DNA from: an archaeon
Lineage (GTDB): Archaea > Thermoproteota > Nitrososphaeria > Nitrososphaerales > Gagatemarchaeaceae
DNA length: 46,239 nt
Direction: 5' to 3'
Assembly: GCA_021791695.1 (NCBI GenBank)
Contig: JAJYWC010000014.1
Coordinates: forward strand, 1 to 46,239
The position numbers and the translations under genes are program-made. Positions 30,041-38,574 of the stretch are shown here, piece after piece. Numbering within the stretch: position 1 is the stretch's first letter; every line of letters starts with the position of its first letter. The notes beneath the pieces were generated by a model. It ran no database searches, was not told the origin of the DNA, and saw only the letters and a list, made by a program, of their open reading frames with translations.

Positions 30041-32968
30041 TTGTCAGACCCCAAACCTCAGTCCCACGACTACGCTGAGTCGGCCTATACCCTGGGCGTC
30101 CAGGCGCTCACTAACTACGTGGGCGGAGCCATAACGGACCAGCTGAACAATCTGGTCTCGACGGGGTTTGTCGCCGCAAACCAAGTCATTCGGGCCGTCG
30201 GTCAGTCTTGGGCTGATGCTGCCGTGGAGGCGGGTGTACCCGGAGGCTCGCTCCCCGCTGAGCAGGTGCAGAACCTCGCGGTGAAGGGGTCGGAGAAGCT
30301 CCAGGAATCGGCGAAGGATTTCGCCGGGGAATTGGCCGACCAGGCCAACAAGGCACTCGGCGCGGAGAGGCACGCCCCCGCCCTGCAGTACCAACCTCAG
30401 AGCGTCAGCTTCGGGCTCATCTCGGCGGACCGTGGGACGGTGGAGCCGGCCCTCAACATGGTAGGACAGGTACCCGGGTTCAGTATGGTCGCCGATGCTG
30501 GCCACGAGTTCCCGGAAGCCGACAAGTACGCCGAGCAACTCGCCATGAACGAGCAGGTGAACGGGGACGGGCACTCATGGCAGTTCTGGGACGAGAAGAA
30601 CCATGCGATCATGGGGATGTATGGGACGAACTCCCAGCAGGGGCAGGTGGTGCAGGGCGACTCACGGTCGGTCCAGGCCATCCCCCGTGATATTCTGGAC
30701 AGGATCGAAAGGAGTCCCGAGTCTGAACAGGCGCTCCAGGAACCCCATCAGCAGATCATCAAAGAGACGGCCAACCGGGCCATAGAAAAGGAGGGAGGTC
30801 AGCAGGTTCGGGAGGACACGCCCGGTCCCGCGACCGAAGAGAGGGAGGACGCACCGAGGCACCAGCTTACCCCAATGATCGAGGAGACAGAGCAGGCGGC
30901 GCAGGGCGCGACCCAGGCTCCCACCCAAGAGGGTCACGGCCCGCATCAGGGAGAGGGCAATCAGCCCCAGAGCGCCTGCGCCGCGGAGAACCAGTCCAAG
31001 CAATCGGGCTTTTGCGTCTCGACAGGCGGCTGCGACAGCGGGCATGTCTCGACGACCTGTAGCACATTCTGCCGGACCGACGAGGCGACAATCAGCCCGT
31101 GCGAACATCCTGAACGCGAGAATGTCAACATTGATCGCAACAACCCGCCACTGGGGGGCGAAGACCAGATACCATGCAGCGACAACCAGCCACCTGGCGG
31201 TGCGGGCCAGTGCGAAGAGACCGCTGTCCCCTGTTGCAACCAGGCGCAGACTCCAGGGAGCGCCTGCGAGGAGCCCGGAGCCGCGGCTGCCTGCTGCCAA
31301 GAGACTCAAACTGTGCCTTGCTGCGAGGGACAACAGACCACCGGCTGCGAGCAAGGGCCCGGATTCCCGCCTCCCGCGGAGTGCCAACCAGGACAGGCTT
31401 GTGAAGGCGTCGCTGAGGGAGCGGCCAACGCGGGCTGCGCTGCGGAGTCCCAGTGTCCGCCATGCACCTCAACCTGCGAGCAAGAGGGGCAGACGTCATG
31501 CGAAGCTTTCTGCCCCGAGCCAGGACAGTGTGCGTCTTGCACGACTGCTCCATGTGGGCAGCAGTGCGAAAACCCCTGCCCTCAACTCTGCGAGGAGACG
31601 TACCCCGCACCTTGCGAACCTCAGTGCCAGCCCGCCTGCCCACCTGTGTGCGAGCAGGCTTGCCAGCCACAGTGCGATGCCCAGTCCCAAACGCCCTGCG
31701 AGCCCACTCTTTGCGCGCAGACCTGCCAATCGACCTGCGCGGACAGCTGCCAGACGAATCCCCAGTGTGAGAGCGCCTGTCAACCTGCATGCGAAGCCCA
31801 ATGCCAGCCAACCTGCGAACAGAGTTGCTCTTCTCAATGCGAACAGGCCGCGTGTGGATCTCAGTGCGAGACGCAGTGTCAGTCACCGGCTGGTTGCGCC
31901 GCCTCAGAATGCGAAACGCCTTGTCAGACAGCTTGCGAAAACGTTTGTCAGCCGCAATGCGCGACTCACTGCCAGCCAGCCTGCGAACAGGTCTGTCAGC
32001 CTCCTTGTGAACAGGTCTGTGCGCCCCCTTGTGAAACCACTTCATGCGAGCAGGCCTGTGCTCCTCCTTGCGAACAGGAAGGGCAGCAGACGTGTGAAGG
32101 GAGTTGTCAGACCTCGTGTGAAAGCGCCTGCCAGACCACATGTGAGCCGGGCCCTTGTGAACCTCCTTGTGCGCCGGGATCCCAGCCGGCCTGTGAGGCG
32201 ACGTGTCAAACATCTTGTGAGTCCGCATGCCGACCACAGTGTGAATCGAACTGTCAGCCGGCTTGCGAATCGAGTTGCCAGGGTTCGTGCGAGGCTGTTT
32301 GTGCCCCGTCTACGTGCGAAGTCTCATGCCAGCCCTTGTGCGGACAAGCGTGTCAGGCGCAGTGCGAGACGACCTGTGTCGGTACCTGCGCGCAACCCTG
32401 CTGCGAATCCGCTGGAGGCGTTTGCGCGCCCGTTTGCGGTACTACTTGTCAGCCCGGGGGGACGTCTTGCTGTGAACCCGGAGGGGCATGCCAGACAACT
32501 TGCTGCCAGTCCGCGAGTGAAGCCGCTTGCAATCTATGCTGTTACCCCGGTACGACTGGACCGTGCGCATCTTGTCAGCAATGCGGGGGGTGCCAGTCCC
32601 AGTGCCAGTCCCAGTGTCAGTCATGCCAGCAATGTCAAAAAGAGGAAGCAGCTTGTTGTTGCTGCTGTCCATGTGCGGGGTTGGGCTGCGGACCTCCTTG
32701 TCCAGCGCCCGCCTGCTTGGTCTCGCCCGACTGCTGTGATTCTTGCTGCAGCGTCTCGGCAATTCCGTGCTGCGAATCGACCACGGGCGGTCTGGGATGC
32801 CAGCCGTGTGGGCAGTCCTGCCAACCAACCTGCGGCGGGTCGGAATGCCCTCCGGCGTGTTCGTCGACTTGTGACGCTCCCAGCCAGACCGACAGCGTTT
32901 GTCTGAGCCCATGCGCCGCCGGGGAGGCCCCTCCGGGCTGTGATGAACCGCCTCCCCCGGAGTGCTAG
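30041..32968 (+). CDS. Giant cysteine-rich repeat protein (975 residues)
   Basis: A 975-residue protein with two different parts. Residues 1-311 have no cysteine: an Ala/Gln-rich helical start (NYVGGAITDQLNNLVSTGF), then an acidic, Gln- and Pro-rich linker. Residues 312-975 contain about 137 cysteines by hand count (about 21 percent). From about 520 to 790 most follow a C-x3-C ladder (for example CEPQCQPACPPVCEQACQ), with Gln, Glu, Pro, Ala and Ser between them. The last part has CC and CCCCC runs. Neither a signal peptide nor a membrane segment is seen. The start is TTG at 30041. Possible roles are a metal-storing metallothionein-like protein, a disulfide-linked structural protein or a modified peptide precursor. 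The low stop density of the reverse strand and other frames comes from the Cys codons and gives false reading frames. Confidence 0.9.
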   Translation: MSDPKPQSHDYAESAYTLGVQALTNYVGGAITDQLNNLVSTGFVAANQVIRAVGQSWADAAVEAGVPGGSLPAEQVQNLAVKGSEKLQESAKDFAGELADQANKALGAERHAPALQYQPQSVSFGLISADRGTVEPALNMVGQVPGFSMVADAGHEFPEADKYAEQLAMNEQVNGDGHSWQFWDEKNHAIMGMYGTNSQQGQVVQGDSRSVQAIPRDILDRIERSPESEQALQEPHQQIIKETANRAIEKEGGQQVREDTPGPATEEREDAPRHQLTPMIEETEQAAQGATQAPTQEGHGPHQGEGNQPQSACAAENQSKQSGFCVSTGGCDSGHVSTTCSTFCRTDEATISPCEHPERENVNIDRNNPPLGGEDQIPCSDNQPPGGAGQCEETAVPCCNQAQTPGSACEEPGAAAACCQETQTVPCCEGQQTTGCEQGPGFPPPAECQPGQACEGVAEGAANAGCAAESQCPPCTSTCEQEGQTSCEAFCPEPGQCASCTTAPCGQQCENPCPQLCEETYPAPCEPQCQPACPPVCEQACQPQCDAQSQTPCEPTLCAQTCQSTCADSCQTNPQCESACQPACEAQCQPTCEQSCSSQCEQAACGSQCETQCQSPAGCAASECETPCQTACENVCQPQCATHCQPACEQVCQPPCEQVCAPPCETTSCEQACAPPCEQEGQQTCEGSCQTSCESACQTTCEPGPCEPPCAPGSQPACEATCQTSCESACRPQCESNCQPACESSCQGSCEAVCAPSTCEVSCQPLCGQACQAQCETTCVGTCAQPCCESAGGVCAPVCGTTCQPGGTSCCEPGGACQTTCCQSASEAACNLCCYPGTTGPCASCQQCGGCQSQCQSQCQSCQQCQKEEAACCCCCPCAGLGCGPPCPAPACLVSPDCCDSCCSVSAIPCCESTTGGLGCQPCGQSCQPTCGGSECPPACSSTCDAPSQTDSVCLSPCAAGEAPPGCDEPPPPEC
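31600..32430 (+). repeat. C-x3-C ladder region of the cysteine-rich gene
   Basis: This part of the gene encodes a 12-bp unit that is degenerate at the DNA level and repeats tgY + 9 nt. It produces a cysteine every fourth residue, often C-Q-P-x or C-E-x-x. TGC and TGT both occur, so the repeats have drifted and are under selection for the protein rather than recently copied. I see no long perfect DNA repeats. Confidence 0.7.
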
Positions 32969-32979
32969 CGACTCCGTCT

Positions 32980-32992
32980 AGCTTTTTTACGA
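32980..32992 (+). promoter_or_regulatory. TATA-like box of the gene at 33013
   Basis: AGCTTTTTTACGA lies about 21-33 nt before the GTG at 33013 and immediately after the stop of the cysteine-rich gene. It supports the GTG at 33013 over an earlier ATG at 32962 that would overlap the upstream gene. Confidence 0.5.
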
Positions 32993-33012
32993 CTCACGTC
33001 CGAGTCGGCGGT

Positions 33013-33612
33013 GTGACCGAGCCATCCAAGGCAGCCAAACCTTCCGCGAACGCGTCCATGCAGTTCTGGGAGTTTGCCGACCTCGGATTCGACACGGGGA
33101 AGAAGCTGTGGTTCATCCAGTTCTACGACGAGACGAACAAGGGCGTAGGATCATATTTCGCGAACACCATAACCATGACCCGCGGGTCGGCCGCCCAGTA
33201 CCAGTGGAAGGATACTCAAGGCAGGGCGTTCTGGCACGTCCGCGAACGGTTCTTCGCCAGTGAGGTCGAGGGCTTCTCTGTAGACCCTTCGGGCAGCATA
33301 ACCGTGACGTTCAAACCGACGCCGGACGCTGAAGCGGCGGCCGTGCCCCAGGATTTCGCCTATCTCACCTACGCCTATCACCTTGCGAAGAAGGAAGAGA
33401 ACCAGAAGGCGCCGATGGGGTTCGTGGAATTCTACAGCTCGAACGGCGACCTCCTTAGGCGGATTAACAACCGCTGGATAATCATAGAGGACGTGGGTAG
33501 GAAGACGACCGGCGAGTATCCGAAGATCAGGCTGAGGATGGAGAGGAAGGACGTCAAGAACATCGTCGTGACGAGGACTGCCATCATCCTCCAGGGCGGG
33601 CAGACGCAGTAG
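33013..33612 (+). CDS. Hypothetical protein (199 residues)
   Basis: The product from GTG 33013 has 199 residues and begins MTEPSKAAKPSANASMQFWEF. It looks like a beta-rich soluble domain with several aromatic strands (KKLWFIQFYDE, RAFWHVRERFFASEVEGF, MGFVEFYSS) and an overall basic C-terminus (RKDVKNIVVTRTAIIL). No cysteines, membrane segments or known motifs are seen. It has its own TATA-like box but sits between the cysteine-rich gene and the zinc-ribbon membrane genes, all on the same strand. Function is unknown; the lack of cysteines contrasts with its neighbours. Confidence 0.78.
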   Translation: MTEPSKAAKPSANASMQFWEFADLGFDTGKKLWFIQFYDETNKGVGSYFANTITMTRGSAAQYQWKDTQGRAFWHVRERFFASEVEGFSVDPSGSITVTFKPTPDAEAAAVPQDFAYLTYAYHLAKKEENQKAPMGFVEFYSSNGDLLRRINNRWIIIEDVGRKTTGEYPKIRLRMERKDVKNIVVTRTAIILQGGQTQ

Positions 33613-33663
33613 CGCCAGCGCCAACGAAACGCTTTAATCGGATTCCCATCGTCGTCTCGGCAA

Positions 33664-34254
33664 TTGCCGAGAAGCAAGGGAGCGGCTGCTGCTCTTGACT
33701 TTTTCATCTGGGGTTCGGGCCATGCCTACCTTGGTTTTAGGAAGGCGCTCGGCCTCCCGTGGGTCATCTGGACAACAATCCTGGGAGTCTTCAGCATCCT
33801 CGCATCGGTGGCGAGCGCGAGCTTCTACTATATTGACTACTCGACTTTCACGATAGGTTACAACTACGGCGAAGCGTTCGTGATAACCGTACTTCCGTAT
33901 CTTGTCATTGGCGGGCTTATGATATTCGACCTCATGAGGAAGGGCATGCTCAACGCCCCCGGCCGGCTGGCTCAGATTGCTGGTCAGACCGGTCCAGTCT
34001 CACTGGGCGGGGCCCAGATGCAGACGGCATCCATGCCGGCGGCCGCCGGCATAGCCTGTCCATCGTGCGGGAGCGCCGTGGCAGCTGCCGACATGTTCTG
34101 TCCATCGTGCGGGATGATGCTACGCCCCGCTCCGGCGGTACAAGCGTCCGTCCCTGTCGTCCGGACTGGCGGTGGCAAGGTATGCAGCAGCTGCGGTACT
34201 GCGAACCCCGCAGGTTACACATTCTGCAGGCGGTGCGGGAGCAAACTGGTCTAA
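33664..34254 (+). CDS. Membrane protein with two zinc ribbons
   Basis: The 196-residue protein starts with TTG 33664, about 25-30 nt after GCTTTAATCG (near 33630-33640). The N-terminal part FFIWGSGHAYLGFRKALGLP resembles the GxGxxYLGxxxxG turn of TM2-type membrane hairpins. Two or three membrane segments occupy residues about 10-95. The C-terminal half has two zinc ribbons: CPSCGSAVAAADMFCPSCG at about 130-148 and CSSCGTANPAGYTFCRRCG at the end. The next gene follows 10 nt later with a GGAG Shine-Dalgarno-like site, so they form an operon. The membrane part plus a cytosolic double ribbon suggests a scaffold or sensor; nothing more is known. Confidence 0.84.
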   Translation: MPRSKGAAAALDFFIWGSGHAYLGFRKALGLPWVIWTTILGVFSILASVASASFYYIDYSTFTIGYNYGEAFVITVLPYLVIGGLMIFDLMRKGMLNAPGRLAQIAGQTGPVSLGGAQMQTASMPAAAGIACPSCGSAVAAADMFCPSCGMMLRPAPAVQASVPVVRTGGGKVCSSCGTANPAGYTFCRRCGSKLV

Positions 34255-34264
34255 GGAGACGGGC

Positions 34265-34561
34265 ATGGCTAGCGAACTTCGTGAGATACCCATGTGGGCG
34301 GTCTATGGTTTCGTCGGAGGCTTCCTGATCGCGTTGGTGGGGGGGCTGTTCTCGATCTGGGGCACCATCGTCGGCGCGGTCATCATTATCCTAGTGGGGT
34401 TCATCGGTTACTCTTCCCAGGGCAGGACCGGTGTCGGTGCCACGATGCTGCCTGCGCTCCACCGCGAGCTGGCGAAGACGCACTGCGGACAGTGCGGCGC
34501 GGCGATGAGGTCGAACATGATGTTCTGTCCCTCCTGTGGCGCCAGACAGACCGCGGTCTAG
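34265..34561 (+). CDS. Small membrane protein with C-terminal zinc ribbon
   Basis: From ATG 34265 the protein has 98 residues. Two closely spaced membrane segments (residues about 10-50; VYGFVGGFLIALVGGLFSIW, then GAVIIILVGFIGY) are followed by a short helix and a zinc ribbon CGQCGAAMRSNMMFCPSCG. A GGAG sequence overlaps the stop of the upstream gene (TAAGGAG) 8 nt before this ATG; this is one of the few clear Shine-Dalgarno-like sites in the window and fits an internal operon gene. The same architecture occurs in the upstream gene, which suggests related roles or duplication. Confidence 0.82.
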   Translation: MASELREIPMWAVYGFVGGFLIALVGGLFSIWGTIVGAVIIILVGFIGYSSQGRTGVGATMLPALHRELAKTHCGQCGAAMRSNMMFCPSCGARQTAV

Positions 34562-34570
34562 ACCTCGCTT

Positions 34571-34580
34571 TTTTATACAC
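34571..34580 (+). promoter_or_regulatory. TATA-like box of the surface-protein gene
   Basis: TTTTATACAC lies 24-29 nt before the GTG at 34600 and is the best-looking TATA box in the window. It fixes the start of the surface protein at MLVRLKVLALLF. Confidence 0.6.
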
Positions 34581-34599
34581 AGGGGTCGATAGCAGGCAT

Positions 34600-36549
34600 G
34601 TGCTCGTCAGGCTCAAGGTTCTGGCGCTCCTTTTTCTCATGGTCACACCCGCCGTGTTGCTCTCCGCGCCCATCACGCACGCCATGGCTCAGGGCCAGAA
34701 CGAGCAGCAGTTCGCGGGAGTCACACCCCCGGGCTCGTACAACTACACCCAGATTACGCTCTCTTCCACCTCGATAGTCGGATACGCCACGAGGACGGAC
34801 ATCCAAGTCGAGACGGCATTCATGACGTACGACCAGCTCCAGGCTTTTAGCCTCACGGGAGACATTTCGAACTCGATATTCTACGATACAGGAACGGAGA
34901 ACTACGACGCGCTGCTGGAGCCGCCGGGTCAGTACTACCTTGTCGTCTACAACCCGAACTCGCAGGCTGCTAACCTCAAGGCCCTCTACATAGTGAACCC
35001 CGACATCAACCTGCGTAACTCCACGACGAGCGTGGGACTCACAATCGTGATGCAGCCGCAAGAAATCTTCACGATACCTCTCCACATCGAGACCCTGGGA
35101 GCCCCGTCCCAGGTAGACATAACCGGCGCGTCGAGCCAGGTGGTACGCTATGCCCTGCTGGACAACACGACCCAGCAGGAAGTCTTCGTATCCCCCGACG
35201 TTACGATAACCAACTTCACGGTCGTCCCGACGGTGAGTGTAGGATACAACCTGACCCTCAACCCCGGGTTCTACATAATGGCGATCAAGAACGATAGTCC
35301 GAACCAGGCGTTGGTCTACTTCTCGTACGACATCCTGCCCAAGTTCGTCAACCCCTACCTCCTGCACTTCGGTACGCCCAGTCCCACAGGGATAGCCTCC
35401 TACGGCATTCTCAACAACTCTGGGAACATCACGCCTTACGAGGTCGCGACAAGCTCGATTGTGGGGTACGCCAAGGTAAGCCAGCTGCAGGCGGTCGACA
35501 ACGGTACGAACTCCCCTCTGGCGTCACTCCAAGAGAACACCGTCCTCGAGGTCAACAATACAGACGGGTCGAGCTTCACGTACTGGCCGCAGAACGTCTT
35601 GGCCTTCGACACAGCTTCACCCCCATCGGTCACCTACAGGGACAACGTGCTGAACGTCACGGGGGACAACGCGCAGCTGACGAACCAGAGCATAACGGGG
35701 ACCGGGACGACGAGCGGCTACAACAACAACGGCGTCCAGCAGACATACTACGGGAACTACAACTCGAACTACACCTACAGGTACTCGCTCCCCCAGACGT
35801 GGATCCTATACACAAACGAGACGGTGCGGCAAGGACAGGGCGTGGTCATCCAGATGGGAGTTAGGGCGCTGAACGGGCCCACGCCGAGCAAGGTCACGTG
35901 GTTCGACGCTATCACGATACACGACCCGAACGTCGCCTCGGCGGACCTGATAGTGAACGGCAGGCAGTACACGCCTGCAGGGGTCGAGGTGCCCATCGGG
36001 ACGTACTACGACGCTGAACTCGTATTCGGAGGGGGTGCGGGAGGGAATGCAGCCCAATTCCAGGTGAACGCGAACCTCGCGCTCTTCTATCTCGACGGAA
36101 CCATGAAGCCATTCCCATCCGTCTATAGCTTCGGTGACGACACCGCCGAGGCCGCCTTCAACATCGCGATGCAATACGGCAACGGCGTCGCGACGGCTAC
36201 GACCGGGACGCCCTACTACGGTTTGCTCACCAACGACTTCAACTCCTCGCTGCCGTCGTTGATCGCGGGTGCAGAAGGCCAGTCGACCGGGATTGGTGGC
36301 TATGCGGCTTATATTGTGGGCGCGGCCGTCATCGCGGTGATAGCGATTCTCGCCCTCGTGCTCATGCGCAGGCGCTCCTCGGCTACCCCCCAGCTGGAGC
36401 AGTCAGCACCCGTGGTCGCCCAACCCGTAGCCGCCTTCTGCGGCAACTGCGGGACCCCAATCGACTCGACGGTCAGGTTCTGCCCGAACTGCGGGGCACC
36501 TCAGACCTCAGCTGACGCGGGTCAGGGCGCGCCTCCGGCCGGTCCGTAG
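34600..36549 (+). CDS. Secreted surface protein with cytosolic zinc-ribbon tail
   Basis: From GTG 34600 the protein has 649 residues. A signal-like start (VLALLFLMVTPAVLLSAP, residues about 6-24) precedes a long beta-rich exterior rich in Asn, Thr, Tyr and Ser. It has many N-x-S/T sites for N-glycosylation and the repeated VGYA(T/K) segments IVGYATRTDIQ and IVGYAKVSQLQ. A single membrane segment follows (AAYIVGAAVIAVIAILALVL, about residue 570-590), then RRR and a 60-residue cytosolic part with a zinc ribbon CGNCGTPIDSTVRFCPNCG. The outside-to-inside layout suggests a surface receptor or anchor that meets the other zinc-ribbon proteins inside. The ligand or role is unknown. The upstream frame is not part of it because of the TATA box and the signal peptide. 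Confidence 0.85.
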   Translation: MLVRLKVLALLFLMVTPAVLLSAPITHAMAQGQNEQQFAGVTPPGSYNYTQITLSSTSIVGYATRTDIQVETAFMTYDQLQAFSLTGDISNSIFYDTGTENYDALLEPPGQYYLVVYNPNSQAANLKALYIVNPDINLRNSTTSVGLTIVMQPQEIFTIPLHIETLGAPSQVDITGASSQVVRYALLDNTTQQEVFVSPDVTITNFTVVPTVSVGYNLTLNPGFYIMAIKNDSPNQALVYFSYDILPKFVNPYLLHFGTPSPTGIASYGILNNSGNITPYEVATSSIVGYAKVSQLQAVDNGTNSPLASLQENTVLEVNNTDGSSFTYWPQNVLAFDTASPPSVTYRDNVLNVTGDNAQLTNQSITGTGTTSGYNNNGVQQTYYGNYNSNYTYRYSLPQTWILYTNETVRQGQGVVIQMGVRALNGPTPSKVTWFDAITIHDPNVASADLIVNGRQYTPAGVEVPIGTYYDAELVFGGGAGGNAAQFQVNANLALFYLDGTMKPFPSVYSFGDDTAEAAFNIAMQYGNGVATATTGTPYYGLLTNDFNSSLPSLIAGAEGQSTGIGGYAAYIVGAAVIAVIAILALVLMRRRSSATPQLEQSAPVVAQPVAAFCGNCGTPIDSTVRFCPNCGAPQTSADAGQGAPPAGP

Positions 36550-36604
36550 GTCTCGGCCGAGAGCCGTGTTACCCATATAAGACGAGGCGACCCCGGGGAG
36601 GCCC

Positions 36605-37639
36605 TTGGGCATCTTCGGCAAGAGGAGGGAAAGGGTGCTGTCGCTCGCCTCGAAGTTCGACGCGGTCGTCGTCACCAACCCGAAGAACCTGTTCTACCTG
36701 ACCGATTTCTGGGGCGGGGGCATAGGGATTGTGGAGGGAGATTCTACCACGATAGTCACGTCGGTGATGGAGGAGTATCGGGCCAACGAAACGGGGAAGG
36801 ACGTCCGGGTGGTGCCTTCGAAGAACATGGTCACCGCTTACCAGACGGTGGCGAAGAAGCTGAAGGGCAAGACGCTGATGGACCAGTACGACCCAAGACT
36901 CAAGGGTACGGTCGACGATTCAGTCTTTCTCGAGGCCAGGAGGCAGAAGGATGCAGAAGAACTGAGGAAGATATCCCAGGCGAGCAAGAAGGTCGACGAG
37001 CTCTACGAACTGCTCGAGCAGGAGATCCAGGTGGGAAGGACGGAGTTCGAGATTGCGGGGGAGGTAATGCGCCTTGCCACTACGGAGGGGCTTTCGCCGC
37101 TCGCCTCGGAGGGTTCTCTCAGCCCGATAATAGTGGCGTCCGGGCCGAACGCCGCCCTGCCTCATGCGGAACTTTCGGGACGCAAGGTCAGGATAGGGGA
37201 CATGGTCGTCGCGGACATCTTCTTCCGGTTCCAGGGCTACTGCACCGACTGCACGAGGACATACGCGGTCGGCAAGGTCCCCGAAGAGTGGACCGCCGGG
37301 TACCAGGCCGTCTTTGATGCGCAGGCCGAGGGCATCAAGCTCGTGAAAAGAGGGGTAGCCGCGAAGGACGTGCACGCCGGCGTTAGCGCAGTCCTCAAGG
37401 AACGCGGCCTCGAAAAATACTTCACTCACGGGACGGGCCACGGGGTGGGAATAGACATCCATGAGAGACCATCCATTGGGGCGACAAGCACGGACATCCT
37501 AGCAGACGGGGACGTCGTCACTATCGAGCCGGGCATCTACGTGCCGGAAGAGTACGGGGTCCGGATAGAGGACACCGTCACCGTGGGCAAGGAGGTCAAG
37601 GTCCTCTTCGACTACACGAAGGAGCTGCTCGTCCTCTAG
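36605..37639 (+). CDS. M24 family aminopeptidase (Xaa-Pro type)
   Basis: The 344-residue protein has the creatinase-like N-terminal domain (residues 1-120; VVVTNPKNLFYLTDFWG) and a pita-bread metallopeptidase domain. All five metal ligands are seen: Asp in VVADIFFRF, Asp in GYCTDCTRTY, His in HGTGHGVGIDIHE, Glu in VTIEPGIYVPEEYG and Glu in VRIEDTV. It probably removes N-terminal residues before proline. TTG at 36605 was chosen by the CCATATAAGAC box, about 25-30 nt upstream. Its converging neighbour is the pantoate kinase gene, overlapping by 4 nt. Confidence 0.93.
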   Translation: MGIFGKRRERVLSLASKFDAVVVTNPKNLFYLTDFWGGGIGIVEGDSTTIVTSVMEEYRANETGKDVRVVPSKNMVTAYQTVAKKLKGKTLMDQYDPRLKGTVDDSVFLEARRQKDAEELRKISQASKKVDELYELLEQEIQVGRTEFEIAGEVMRLATTEGLSPLASEGSLSPIIVASGPNAALPHAELSGRKVRIGDMVVADIFFRFQGYCTDCTRTYAVGKVPEEWTAGYQAVFDAQAEGIKLVKRGVAAKDVHAGVSAVLKERGLEKYFTHGTGHGVGIDIHERPSIGATSTDILADGDVVTIEPGIYVPEEYGVRIEDTVTVGKEVKVLFDYTKELLVL

Positions 37640-38574
37640 CTCGAGGGACCCGCGCCGAAGTCGTAGACGTTCACCGTGGGGGATGACGGGTCTGACCTGA
37701 GGGCGGCAGCGACTCGCACGACCTCTCTCTCTGGTACGATCGCGTGTATCGCGTGTCCAACCATATTCTGGCTGGCACCCATGGCTCCGCTCGTCCGGGC
37801 AGTCTTCAGGAGCCGTGAGACGTCAGCCGATTCGAGCCCGAGGCCGTCAGCGAACGCCTCGCCTGCATGGACGAGGCTTTCTAGAGTCAGCGCCGAAGAA
37901 GCGTCCAGCGCCTGAGCGCCCAGCCGGTTCACCCTGGCTTTCATCTCGTGTGAAGAGAGTATCACGCTCTTCTCGTAAGGGGCGAGGGAGGCCGTCACGA
38001 CCCTCGCGTCGTCGGGTACCGGGACATTCTTGACGACTGCGACGCCGGGCGAACCGGGCTTTACAATGACGCCGGCGCCCCCATACCGGTAGATCACCGA
38101 GACTGTTCCAAGACCGGTCCTGCAGATGATGTCGGCCGCGTGTGCGTAATAGGCGATCTCAGCCTTTGATTTGCCGAGTTCGAGGGCTGCGGAGAGGGCG
38201 TTCACAGCGGACAGGGCCGAGGCGGCGGAAGCACCGAACCCCTGCCCTACGGGAACCTCCATGCGCTGCTCGATGGTCAGGGACAGGCCCCTGTCCGGCA
38301 GGTCATTAAGGAGCATCTCGATCGCCATCCTGGTGGTCATCGCGCGATAGCCGGGGTCTCCATCCACGACGAGTCGGGCGATGCGCGGCCGCCCGTCGGG
38401 CGACCTTGAGACCGTGACCCGAGTGCGCACCCCCCTCGACAGCATGAAACCGCCACCCATGGCGCCGACCTGGTGAAGGTCGGAAGCGGGCGACAGACGG
38501 TCCAGAGAGAAGTCGCCGATCGTGAAGAAGTTGGATATGGCGGCGGGGACGTGCGCCTCCGCAGAGAGCTCCAT
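37636..38574 (-). CDS. Pantoate kinase (GHMP family)
   Basis: The 312-residue protein fits archaeal pantoate kinase, the GHMP kinase that makes 4-phosphopantoate for coenzyme A. The N-terminus AEAHVPAAISNFFTIGD corresponds to the FVPGHITGFF element of the family. The ATP loop is VPVGQGFGASAASALSAV (near residue 108), and GAMGASQNMVGHA lies near residue 275. The ATG at 38574 shares one base with the stop of the upstream ECF-like gene (TGATG), which couples their translation. Another GHMP kinase is possible, but the N-terminal signature favours pantoate. Confidence 0.82.
   Translation of the reverse strand: MELSAEAHVPAAISNFFTIGDFSLDRLSPASDLHQVGAMGGGFMLSRGVRTRVTVSRSPDGRPRIARLVVDGDPGYRAMTTRMAIEMLLNDLPDRGLSLTIEQRMEVPVGQGFGASAASALSAVNALSAALELGKSKAEIAYYAHAADIICRTGLGTVSVIYRYGGAGVIVKPGSPGVAVVKNVPVPDDARVVTASLAPYEKSVILSSHEMKARVNRLGAQALDASSALTLESLVHAGEAFADGLGLESADVSRLLKTARTSGAMGASQNMVGHAIHAIVPEREVVRVAAALRSDPSSPTVNVYDFGAGPSS

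Noticed and set aside
31600-32430. CRISPR-like or tandem-repeat array
   Set aside because: The repeated unit is a degenerate 12-bp coding pattern without constant repeats or spacers.
31044-32906. Long alternative frames over the cysteine-rich gene (620 residues on the plus strand, 370 on the minus strand)
   Set aside because: They result from the lack of stop codons in frames that overlap the repeated TGY-plus-9 pattern. They show biased Arg/Ala/Pro or Arg/His composition and no promoter of their own.
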